A stretch of 64,000 nucleotides of DNA from an uncultured Oribacterium sp. Its GTDB lineage: Bacteria > Bacillota > Clostridia > Lachnospirales > Lachnospiraceae. The notes below the pieces were generated by a model, which worked only from the letters and a program-made list of their open reading frames with translations, searched no databases and had not been told where the DNA came from. Location: contig CAMKKZ010000006.1 in NCBI GenBank assembly GCA_946413525.1, positions 1 to 64,000 on the forward strand. The letters run 5' to 3'. Position numbers and translations under genes: made by a program. Of this stretch, positions 29,978-39,500 are shown piece after piece. Positions within the stretch are counted from its first letter, which is position 1; the number at the start of each line of letters is the position of its first letter.

Positions 29978-30135
29978 AAGCACTTTGATAGAGGAACTGT
30001 ATAGATTGTTTCCGCAGATTTTTGTTGATATTTAGAATGGCCAGAGAACCACTTTGATAGAGGGACCGTGTAGCTTTCGATACCGCAGCTATTTGTCAGG
30101 AATTAAAATGGCCAAAAACCACTTTAATAGAGGAG
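29978..30135 (+). repeat. Tail plus two full leader elements before oppD-like gene
   Basis: Units 29996-30064 and 30065-30135; ends ccactttaatagaggag, ATG at 30144. Confidence 0.92.
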
Positions 30136-30143
30136 TTCGGTTT

Positions 30144-31298
30144 ATGAGCGAGTATTTGGTGGATATCCGTCATGAGAGGCTATCCTTCTTCACGCCGGCG
30201 GGGGAGGTCAAGGCCTTGAATGATGTTTCCCTCCGTATGAAGGATGGGGAGGTGCTGGGGATCGTCGGTGAATCCGGATCCGGAAAGTCGGTTACGGCGT
30301 ATTCATTAATGGGACTGACGGCCGATAATGGAAAAATTATCGGAGGGGAGGTAAGCTTCAACGGACATCGAATCGACCAGATGGTAGAGAAGGAGATCCG
30401 CCGGATCCGGGGGAAGGAGATCAGCATCATCTTCCAGGATCCGATGACTTCCCTGAATCCGGTCTATACGATCGGGAACCAGATTGAGGAGGCCGTGCGC
30501 GTACACGGGGACAAGAGCCGAAAAGAGGCCAGGGCAAGGGCCCGGGAGCTTCTTGAACTGGTGGGGATCAATGAGCCGGACAAGCGCCTCAGGCAGTACC
30601 CGCACGAGCTCTCCGGGGGGATGCGGCAAAGGGTGATGATTGCCATCGCGCTGGCCTGCGAGCCCAAGCTCCTCATTGCCGACGAGCCGACAACCGCTCT
30701 TGACGTGACTATCCAGGCACAGATCCTCGAGCTTATGAACGAGTTGAAGAAGAAGCTGGGGATGGGGATCATACTGATTACCCATGACCTGGGCGTGGTG
30801 GCTTCCATGTGCGACAATATCGCGGTAATGTATGCGGGGGAGATCGTGGAATACGGCTCCTGTGACGACATTTTCTATAATCCGATGCATGAGTATACCA
30901 AGGGACTTTTGAAATCCATTCCGAAATTTCAGGAAAAAGAGTACTCAAAGCTGGTTCCGATTGAAGGGCAGCCCGTGGATTTGCTGAACCCACCGAAGGG
31001 ATGTCCCTTCGCGCCGCGCTGCCGGAGCTGTATGCGCATCTGCCTCTCCAGGAAGCCGGAAAGGATGGAGTTTGGAGACGGAGGACATTATTCGAGGTGC
31101 TGGCTGAGGCAGAAGGAAGCATTTGAAGCCGGAGGGCTTAATGGAATGCCGTCGGTGGGAGGAGTGACGGTGGCTGGCGCGGCGCCGGCGGGGGCAATAC
31201 CGAATGACGCGGTGTCGGCAGGAAGCGGAATGGAAACCGCCGTCTCCGAAAAGCCGGAAGGGGCGTTTCCTCAGGAGACGCGGGAGGTGGACTCATGA
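30144..31298 (+). CDS. Oligopeptide ABC ATP-binding protein (OppD-like)
   Basis: [49 protein letters not shown]. Confidence 0.93.
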   Translation: MSEYLVDIRHERLSFFTPAGEVKALNDVSLRMKDGEVLGIVGESGSGKSVTAYSLMGLTADNGKIIGGEVSFNGHRIDQMVEKEIRRIRGKEISIIFQDPMTSLNPVYTIGNQIEEAVRVHGDKSRKEARARARELLELVGINEPDKRLRQYPHELSGGMRQRVMIAIALACEPKLLIADEPTTALDVTIQAQILELMNELKKKLGMGIILITHDLGVVASMCDNIAVMYAGEIVEYGSCDDIFYNPMHEYTKGLLKSIPKFQEKEYSKLVPIEGQPVDLLNPPKGCPFAPRCRSCMRICLSRKPERMEFGDGGHYSRCWLRQKEAFEAGGLNGMPSVGGVTVAGAAPAGAIPNDAVSAGSGMETAVSEKPEGAFPQETREVDS

Positions 31299-32278
31299 GT
31301 GAAAAGCTTCTTGAAATAGAAGGGCTGAAGCAGTATTTCCCGGTGGCGGGATCCAAAAAAGTGGTCAAGGCCGTAGATGATGTTACCTTCTTTATCAAGA
31401 AAGGGGAGACCCTGGGGCTTGTGGGGGAGTCCGGCTGCGGTAAGACGACCACGGGGCGTTCCATCCTGAGACTTGTGGAACCGACGGAGGGGAAGATCGT
31501 CTATGACGGGAAGGTTATCTTTGACAGCGCTTCGGGGACAAAGGCCGACATGCTCCCGTACCGGCGGAAAATGCAGATTGTTTTCCAGGATCCCTATGCC
31601 TCTTTGGATCCCCGGATGACTGTTGGGGATATTGTGGGGGAAGCATTGGATATACACCGCCTGTACAAAAACCGGAAGGAGAGGTATGAGAAGGTTATCG
31701 GCCTTCTTCAGAGAGTAGGACTTAATTCAGAGCATGCGAACCGTTATCCCCATGAGTTTTCCGGTGGTCAGAGGCAGAGGGTCGGCATTGCCAGGGCGCT
31801 GGCTGTGGATCCGGAATTCATTGTCTGTGATGAGCCGGTTTCCGCGCTGGACGTGTCAATTCAGGCGCAGGTCGTCAATATGTTTGAGGAGCTGCAGAAG
31901 GAGCTGGGACTGACCTATCTTTTCATAGCACACGACCTTTCCGTAGTAAATCATATTTCGGACAGGATTGGGGTAATGTATCTCGGGCATTTGGTGGAGC
32001 TTGCGGACGCGGAGGAGCTTATTTTCCATTCACTGCATCCTTATACAAGATCCTTGATCTCCGCCGTACCTGTAGCGGACCCGAAAACTGCCAGGAATTC
32101 AAAGAGGATTATCCTGCAGGGGGATGTTCCGAGCCCTGTGGATCCTCCCAGCGGCTGTGCCTTTCGTACGCGCTGCCCCTATGCGGATGAACGATGCCGG
32201 ATGGAAACTCCTGAATTCCGGGAGGAGGCAGCGGGACACTATTGTGCCTGCCACCACCTGGACCGGGTAGGCGCATGA
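31295..32278 (+). CDS. Oligopeptide ABC ATP-binding protein (OppF-like)
   Basis: [49 protein letters not shown]. Confidence 0.93.
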   Translation: MSEKLLEIEGLKQYFPVAGSKKVVKAVDDVTFFIKKGETLGLVGESGCGKTTTGRSILRLVEPTEGKIVYDGKVIFDSASGTKADMLPYRRKMQIVFQDPYASLDPRMTVGDIVGEALDIHRLYKNRKERYEKVIGLLQRVGLNSEHANRYPHEFSGGQRQRVGIARALAVDPEFIVCDEPVSALDVSIQAQVVNMFEELQKELGLTYLFIAHDLSVVNHISDRIGVMYLGHLVELADAEELIFHSLHPYTRSLISAVPVADPKTARNSKRIILQGDVPSPVDPPSGCAFRTRCPYADERCRMETPEFREEAAGHYCACHHLDRVGA

Positions 32279-32417
32279 CGGCTAAAGTGAGAGCTTTTCC
32301 GTTATAGATATCTCATGCGTAAGAGCGGGTTTTGACCGCTCTGAATTCAGGTGAGCCGTAGCGCCTGAAGTCAAGATACTTTCAGTACTGTTGTTTTACG
32401 GCATAAGGAGGAAATGT

Positions 32418-34109
32418 ATGAAGAAAAGTAGTGTGAAGACTCTGGCTTTATCGCTGGCAATGTCCCTGCTCGTCCTGTCCGGCTGCGGCGGAAGCGGCTC
32501 CGGAAATGCCTCTTCCGGGGGTTCCGGGACGACGGAGGCAGGTGGGGGCCAGGAGGCCGGGGACAGCTCGGCGGAGGCTAATACGCTGGATGTGCAGGTT
32601 GGTCCGTCCCCGGAGACGATTGACCCGGCGCTTAATTCCGCGGTGGACGGCGCCAATATGATCATCCACGCCTTCGAGGGCCTCCTTAAGTTCGACAAGG
32701 ACAATAACATTGTCGAGGGCCTGGCTGAAAGCTACGAGGTTTCCGAGGATGGAACTACCTGGACTTTCCACCTCAGGGATGGCCTGAAGTGGTCGGACGG
32801 TTCGGACCTTACGGCGGAGGATTTCGTCTATGCCTGGAAGAGGGTGGCGGATCCGGCCACGGCGGCTCCCTACGGTTATGATCTTCTTAATTACGTCAAG
32901 GGTTATGATGAGGCGGCGGAAGGCAATCTCGATGCCCTGGCGGTATCGGCTCCGGATCCCTCCACTTTTGTGGTGGAGCTGAAATCCCCCTGCGTATACT
33001 TTGACAAAATCTGCGCCTTCGCGGTCATGGTGCCGGTGCAGAAGGCGACCATTGAGGCGAACGGCGAGTCTTGGTCCGTGAATCCGGAGACGTACATTAC
33101 GGATGGCCCGTATCTTATGACCGAGTATACGGACGGCTCTCAGATCGTCTTTGAAAAGAACCCGAATTACTGGGACGCCGACAGCATTACCTTCGACAAG
33201 ATCGTCTGGCACCTGATCGAGGATGCGAATGCCTCCTATTCTGCTTATCAGAACGGCAACCTTGCGATGATCAAGGACGTTCCGACAGAAGAAATCCCGT
33301 CCCTGGAAGGGAACAGCGAGTTCCATGTGGAGCCGATCATGGGCACATATTATGTAAACTTTAATACGAAGAAGGCACCCTTTGACGACGCCCGTGTCCG
33401 CGAGGCTCTTTCCCTGGCGATTGACAGGGATTATGTCGCAAATACGATCATGCAGGGAACCTATTCCCCGGCAACGAATTTCGTGGGTCCCGGCGTTTCC
33501 GATGAGGCGGAAGGCTCTTCTTTTGAAGAAGTGACCAGGGAGAAGTACGGCGACTTTTTCGATGTGGAGAATTATGAGGAGGATCTGGAGAAGGCAAAGA
33601 AGCTGCTTGCGGAGGCCGGTTATCCCGATGGCGAGGGCTTCCCGGAGGTTTCTTATCTGACCAACGACAGCGGCTACCATAAGCCGGTCGCGGAATATCT
33701 GCAGGGCGCATGGGCAGAGCTTGGAATCACGATGACAATCAATATTCAGGAATGGAAGACGGTTACGGCTGATCGCCGGGCCGGAAATTATGACATTGCC
33801 CGCAACGGCTGGGTCTATGACTGGGACGATCCCTCCAACATGATCAATCTTCTGGAGACCGGGAACGGGAATAATGACGGGAAGTACTCCAACCCTGATT
33901 TTGACAAGGCCGTGGACGACGCAAGGAACACCACAGACCTTAAGGAGCATTATGAGAAGCTTCACGAGGCGGAGCAGATCATGCTTAAAGACGCAGGCAT
34001 AGCCCCGGTCGCCTATTATAATGACTTCTGGCTGCAGAAGGAAAACCTGAAGGATACCTGGCATTCACCTTACGGCTATTGGTACTTCATGTACGGCAGC
34101 CTGGCCTGA
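32418..34109 (+). CDS. Oligopeptide ABC substrate-binding lipoprotein (OppA-like)
   Basis: Lipobox LVLSGCGG; PETIDPALNSAVDGANMIIHAFEGLLKFD; WSDGSDLTAEDFVYAWKR. Confidence 0.92.
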   Translation: MKKSSVKTLALSLAMSLLVLSGCGGSGSGNASSGGSGTTEAGGGQEAGDSSAEANTLDVQVGPSPETIDPALNSAVDGANMIIHAFEGLLKFDKDNNIVEGLAESYEVSEDGTTWTFHLRDGLKWSDGSDLTAEDFVYAWKRVADPATAAPYGYDLLNYVKGYDEAAEGNLDALAVSAPDPSTFVVELKSPCVYFDKICAFAVMVPVQKATIEANGESWSVNPETYITDGPYLMTEYTDGSQIVFEKNPNYWDADSITFDKIVWHLIEDANASYSAYQNGNLAMIKDVPTEEIPSLEGNSEFHVEPIMGTYYVNFNTKKAPFDDARVREALSLAIDRDYVANTIMQGTYSPATNFVGPGVSDEAEGSSFEEVTREKYGDFFDVENYEEDLEKAKKLLAEAGYPDGEGFPEVSYLTNDSGYHKPVAEYLQGAWAELGITMTINIQEWKTVTADRRAGNYDIARNGWVYDWDDPSNMINLLETGNGNNDGKYSNPDFDKAVDDARNTTDLKEHYEKLHEAEQIMLKDAGIAPVAYYNDFWLQKENLKDTWHSPYGYWYFMYGSLA

Positions 34110-34141
34110 TGAAAAAGAACTGATATCCTTTCATGATACCA

Positions 34142-34174
34142 GGAGTCAACTATGCATCAGGCATAGTTGACTCC
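34142..34174. terminator. Perfect 14-bp stem hairpin between convergent genes
   Basis: GGAGTCAACTATGC-atcag-GCATAGTTGACTCC. Confidence 0.7.
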
Positions 34175-35845
34175 GTATTTGATGAACTTTACTTTTGCTT
34201 CTTTTTGAAAAAAGGCTATGCCGCAGCATATTATCTGTTCATATCCGTATAAGCCGTCCGCGTATCTTCGTTCTTGAATCTGATTTAAGGCTTTGCCACA
34301 ATCCCTGTCCAGATCGCTTTTCTTTCCTGAGCGTTTTGCTTCTATTATAATTGCGCGCCGGCGGGCCGTATCTTTCAAAAGAATGTCCGGCCTTCCCAGG
34401 CCTGTTTCCTTGTTTGATTGTATTTCGTAGCCAAGCCCGGTAAATATCCCGGAAAGGAAAGCGTGGTAATAGTCCTCATGATAGTCGTTATAGCTGATGG
34501 TCTTCCATAAAAGGCTGGATATGGCTTTCCCAGCCTTTTTTTCTTCGCTGTTCCAGAAGGCTTCCATCATGGTCTTCTGGATGCTGCTGTCCAGGTTGTC
34601 TTCAAAGAGCCTTGCGACAGCTTCCTCAAAAATCCCCATTATTTCCCTGTTCGGAATTTTAAGGTGCACGGTTTCACCTTCCTCCCCGGCCCTTGCCTTG
34701 GTGAGGTACCCGGTCATGAGAAGTACGCTCCACAGCTTATCCTCTGAGGAATGCAGTGTGTCGTATGTGAGATCGTCCTTTATACTTTGGATAATGCTTC
34801 CGCCGTTCATCAGGATTTCAAATTTGCCGTTAATGTTGAAATCGGTCCTTTTTGCAAAAGTAAGAAGAATGCCGTTGTGGCTTGTATTTTTCCAATAATT
34901 CTTCGGCACGGCGTTTTCTCTTTTTATCAGGGCTGAAAGATAGTTGATCACATCCCAGGGGCAGTAGAGACGGTTATTTCCGAAGAGATAACCATCATAC
35001 CATTCCTTTATCATCTCCGCTTTTTCGCTGTGGCCCGCGGCTTCAAGCATAGAAGCTATATCCTCTTCCGAAAAACCAAAATATCCTGAAAAATCCTCGT
35101 CCAGAACGGAATAGGACGAAAAATTATTCGTTCCGGTAAAAATGCTTTCCTTCGCGACTCGCAGGCACCCGCTCACCACGGCAAATTGAAGGAATTCGTT
35201 ATCCTTAAGCGCGGTACCCAAAATCCCTCTGATTACATCGAGCATGCTCCTGTAATATTCATTACCCTTCGTATCCTTTTCACCTGCCATCGCGAGGGGC
35301 ACGTCGTATTCGTCTATCAGCAGGATGACAGGCTTCCCATACACCGCGTATAACATGCGCGTCAGTATTTTCAGGGAGTTTTTGACATCCGACCTTTTTC
35401 CGGATTCCGATTTGATTCTTCGGAACAGGACCTTGTCATCCGCGTCAACTCTATCCGCGTCCAGCAAATAGGCCATGTTCTTGCAAAGATCCGCAAGCCT
35501 GGCCTGCAGCATTTCATAGGCGCCATCGAAATCCTCTGCCTCAATATCCTTGAAGGATACGGACAGGACGGGGAACTGGTTCATCCACTCCCGGCAAAAT
35601 TCTTCATGTCTGCTTACGGCCAGGTCTTTGAACATTGTCCGGCTGTCTTTCCGAATATCAAAAAAATTCTCCATCATACTCAGCATGAGCGTTTTCCCGA
35701 ATCTGCGGGGTCTGGTGAAAAGTGACACCTTGTTCTTCGTATCATGGACAAGTTCGTAAATAATTTCCGTCTTGTCTACGTAATATGCCTTTTCCTTTCG
35801 AAGGGCAGCGAAATTGGCTTCCCCTACGCTTACCGTGAAAGACAT
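34157..35845 (-). CDS. AAA-ATPase-like / PD-(D/E)XK nuclease (DUF1703-type)
   Basis: YYVDKTEIIYELVHDTKNKVSLFTRPRRFGKTLMLSM; LLIDEYDVPLA; GRPDILLKDTARRRAIIIEAK. Confidence 0.88.
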   Translation of the reverse strand: MSFTVSVGEANFAALRKEKAYYVDKTEIIYELVHDTKNKVSLFTRPRRFGKTLMLSMMENFFDIRKDSRTMFKDLAVSRHEEFCREWMNQFPVLSVSFKDIEAEDFDGAYEMLQARLADLCKNMAYLLDADRVDADDKVLFRRIKSESGKRSDVKNSLKILTRMLYAVYGKPVILLIDEYDVPLAMAGEKDTKGNEYYRSMLDVIRGILGTALKDNEFLQFAVVSGCLRVAKESIFTGTNNFSSYSVLDEDFSGYFGFSEEDIASMLEAAGHSEKAEMIKEWYDGYLFGNNRLYCPWDVINYLSALIKRENAVPKNYWKNTSHNGILLTFAKRTDFNINGKFEILMNGGSIIQSIKDDLTYDTLHSSEDKLWSVLLMTGYLTKARAGEEGETVHLKIPNREIMGIFEEAVARLFEDNLDSSIQKTMMEAFWNSEEKKAGKAISSLLWKTISYNDYHEDYYHAFLSGIFTGLGYEIQSNKETGLGRPDILLKDTARRRAIIIEAKRSGKKSDLDRDCGKALNQIQERRYADGLYGYEQIICCGIAFFQKEAKVKFIKYGVNYA

Positions 35846-36559
35846 AGGACGTCCTCCTGTTAGCTATTCTAATGAATTCTTGTTAATGTAGTATTAATAA
35901 TGTACTTGTGGCGATTGGATGTCTTCTTATTGCTGGTTAATTTGTAAATTAATTGCTTATTAAGTCCAAAGCCAGGTTTTTTGCGGCTTTGAAGAACTTC
36001 ACTTAACTGGAAGGGACTAAGCAATCCATTGTATTCTATATGACGAACAGTTTTCACAATGGTCTGGATTGCCGCGTCTGCTTTCATTATAGATGGAAGC
36101 AGGCGTTTACGCAAGACGGGACAGGAGGGTGGTATTTTTTGTTATTCGCATTTTGCATGACGAAAGAGTATATACCAGGCCTGTGCAAAGGACTTGACGT
36201 TGACTTTTCCTATTGACAAGAAGGGGGAAAGGTTGCAAAATTTGTTTTATAGGGGCTGGCTTTGGTATGGGCCGGGCCTTTGTGGCGGCTCTATGAGGAA
36301 CTGAGAGTCAGGATGCTCTTTTGCAGCCAGGCATTGAAGGCTTGTTCTGAGTATTTTTTCCTGGAAATGGATGTGTCAGGATACGCATCTGCAGGTCGGC
36401 AATGAAGGCAGCAGGGCGGTTGAAACTCCGTTCTGATTGAGAGTTGCGGGACAAAATTTCGCCCTTTGTTTTTTTGTCCGTAGAAACGCGTTTTTTGCAC
36501 AGGACTTAAGTCCGGCGTGAAGTAAGAAAACCGGAAAGTCAGAAAGGAATGAGCGGGAA

Positions 36560-39500
36560 ATGTTAAAACGAAAGCTTTGGAAGAAAAAGCTTGCCCGGCT
36601 TGCCGCATTGGCACTCTCGGCGAGCATGATGCTTTCCAATGCCAGTTCGGCTTTTGCGCAGGGAAGCGCTTCAGAGGCCGTTGACATGGAGGAGCAGACG
36701 GAAGGGGAGCCTGATGAAAAATTGGGGCTCCTGGAAGAAGCGGAGGAGTTTTCTGAGGAATCCTTTGAAGAGGGTGAGGACGCTCTGGATGAGGGTTCGG
36801 AGCAGGAAGCTGCTGAAGATGCGGAAAATGAAGGGGAAGAGAATACGGCCAATCCGATGGAAGAGGGCGGAGATGCCGGGGATGAGGTCGCTCCTGAAGA
36901 AAACGAGGATGCCGAATCCGAAATAAGCGGCGAGACGACCGATGGGGAGACAGTCGAAGCCACGGATGAAACGTCTGATCCGGAGAATGCGGCAGGTAAT
37001 GAATCAAACGATGCTTCTGCCGACGGGACTGAGGATGCCTTGGATTCCGAGGGGGACGTTGCTGACGAATCCCTGTATTCGGAGGATGGAAACGACGCGG
37101 CAGGCGAGGCAGAGAACCCGGATGACGCAGGGGACGATGCCCTGAATGACGCGGAGACGGAAAGCACAGAAGCGGATGCCCTTGTTAATGACGAGAGCGC
37201 GGAAGCCCTTCCCGGGGATGAAACCGGTGATGCTCCTGAATCCGTTGAATCTGAAGAGGAAACGGGAGAGGGGCAGGCCGATGTTTCCGGAGAGGCAGCC
37301 GGAGAAGCCGCGGATGCCGGGGCAATTGATGCAGCGGACGGCGCAGGACTGCCGGAAGAGGCCGATGGTCAAAATGATGAATCGGAGGAGGCTCTGACCG
37401 GAGAAGAAACTCTGGACGGGGAAAGCGAAGAGCTTCCCGCCGAGGATACATCGGAGGATGGAGCATCCGATGCGGGTGAAGAAACATTAACGGATGAATC
37501 CACAGAGGATGCGAACGCCGAGGAAAGCGGAGAGCTTCCGGCTGAGGAAGCTTCTGAGGATGGCGCATCCGGCGAAGGCGAGGAGGCAATCACGGAAGAG
37601 TCCGGCGAAGTCGAGGAAGCCATCGCGGAAGAGTCCGGAGAGGATACCGAAGCAATCGCGGAGGAGTCTCCGGAGGATGCTGTCTCCGAGGAGTCTACAG
37701 AAGGCGCAGCAGAGGAATCCGATGGTGAGGTAGAGGCGGAAGGCGAGGCTGCGTCAGAGGAAGTCGGGGATGCTGTCATTCAGGAGGAAGCCGCCGGGGA
37801 AGAAACGGCCGCAATGGCCGAGGATTCGGAGGCTGAAAGCGCGGAAGCCGAAAGTACGGAAGCGGAGAGCATGGAAGCGGCATCAGAGAGCGCAGAAGCA
37901 GCCGGGGAGCTTCAGGACATCGCCCTTGACGAAAACGCCGTATCCGGCCAGGCCGGCAGCGTGAACCCGATCAGCAGCGTCAGCTTTACGGGGGAAGGGT
38001 ATGACGAGGATGACAGTCTCTACAATATTGGCCTTTCTGGCGTGACCACGATGCAGATCGAACTGGAGATAGAGTACGACAAGAGCGGCGGGTACAGCAC
38101 GGATCAGGTGGTCGTTTACGAAAGTGCAAATGAAAATATATTCACTGTCAGCAGCACGGGACTTCTTACGGCGGTCGGTACAGGCACCGCGGATGTCAGC
38201 GTACTTGCGATGAATCCCGGGGATGAGGAAAGCAAGGACTTTATAAGATCAGCCAACGTGCAGGTAAGCGATTCGGTCTACAAGGTTTCCTTTAACGCAA
38301 ACGGCGGGAAATTCCTCGAGGGGCAGGGGAAAACAATATACGTTCCGGGCAATTCGAGTAAATCTATCGATTATGGTGAAACGGTGGCAACGCGCGCTGG
38401 TTACGAAATGAGAGGCTGGGCTACCACGGCCGACGCGGCATATGCCGAATATTACAGTTTTTTAGATTCTGTAAGCCAGGATATGACGTTGTATGCCGTA
38501 TGGAAGAAGCCGTATACGGTGAAATACGATGCCAATGGCGGCGCCTTTAATGATGGCTATGGGGATGACCGGGTGGTTTATGAAGGGGATTCGGCATATC
38601 TTTATGGAGATTATGCAGCCACCCGTGATGGTTACAAATTAGTCGGCTGGGCCACAATGAAAACAGCGACGGAGAAAGAATATCCCATCATAGTTACAAA
38701 GAACATAACGCTGTATGCTGTCTGGAAGAAGCCGTGTACGGTGAAGTTCGATGCAAACGGGGGTACATTCACAAGCGAGGATTACGGCGAGCCGGAGGAA
38801 GGCGCAGTAGGAGAGCTCATGTACCTTAACGGCGACTATGTGGCAACGAAAGACGGCTACAAGATGGTAGGCTGGTCCGAAAGCAAGGATGCCTCATCTG
38901 CTTCGTATACTGATAGCTTCACCCCTTCAAAGGATACGACGCTCTATGCCGTATGGAAGAAGATGCTCAAGGTCACCTTCGACCCGAATGGCGGCAAATT
39001 CACAAATGGGGACAAGACGAAGGTGGAAGAGACTGCCGAGGGCGAGGAAATCTACGTCAATAGATACTCAAATGACATTGAAAACGGCAGCTATACCCTT
39101 GTGGGCTGGACGGAGGCAAAGGACGGCTCAGGCCGGGTCTATTCCGGGGCTAACTATGATTCATATATTCCCACTGGCGATGTGACATTATATGCGCAGT
39201 GGTCCTATCCTTATACCGTGAAGTTCAACAAGAACGGCGGCAAGCTGTCCGAGTATGTCAAGGATGAGTCCGTGGGCTACGGTGATTCCATTTATCTCCA
39301 CACGGGCGAAAACGGAGGCACGAGGAAGGGCTATAAACTGGTCGGCTGGACCGAGAACAAGAAGGGTACCGGCACGGTCTGGACCGACAGGTACCTGGTG
39401 AAGAAGGACGTCACTCTCTACGCAAAATGGGAGAAGGTAAAGACCCAGTACAAGATCAGCTTCAATGTGAACGGCGGGACATGGGCCAGCGGGGACAACG

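Noticed and set aside
32311-32352. Full leader element upstream of the OppA-like gene
   Set aside because: Only the palindromic part (agagcgggttttgaccgctctgaattcag) is present, orientation is ambiguous, and it is ~65 bp from the start; kept out of the main list.
32448-34064. 538-aa minus-strand ORF
   Set aside because: Antisense shadow of the OppA-like gene, which has a lipobox and clear family motifs.
36376-37779. Serine-rich minus-strand ORFs
   Set aside because: Antisense of the Glu/Asp-rich stalk; Ser/Ala composition follows from the complementary codons.
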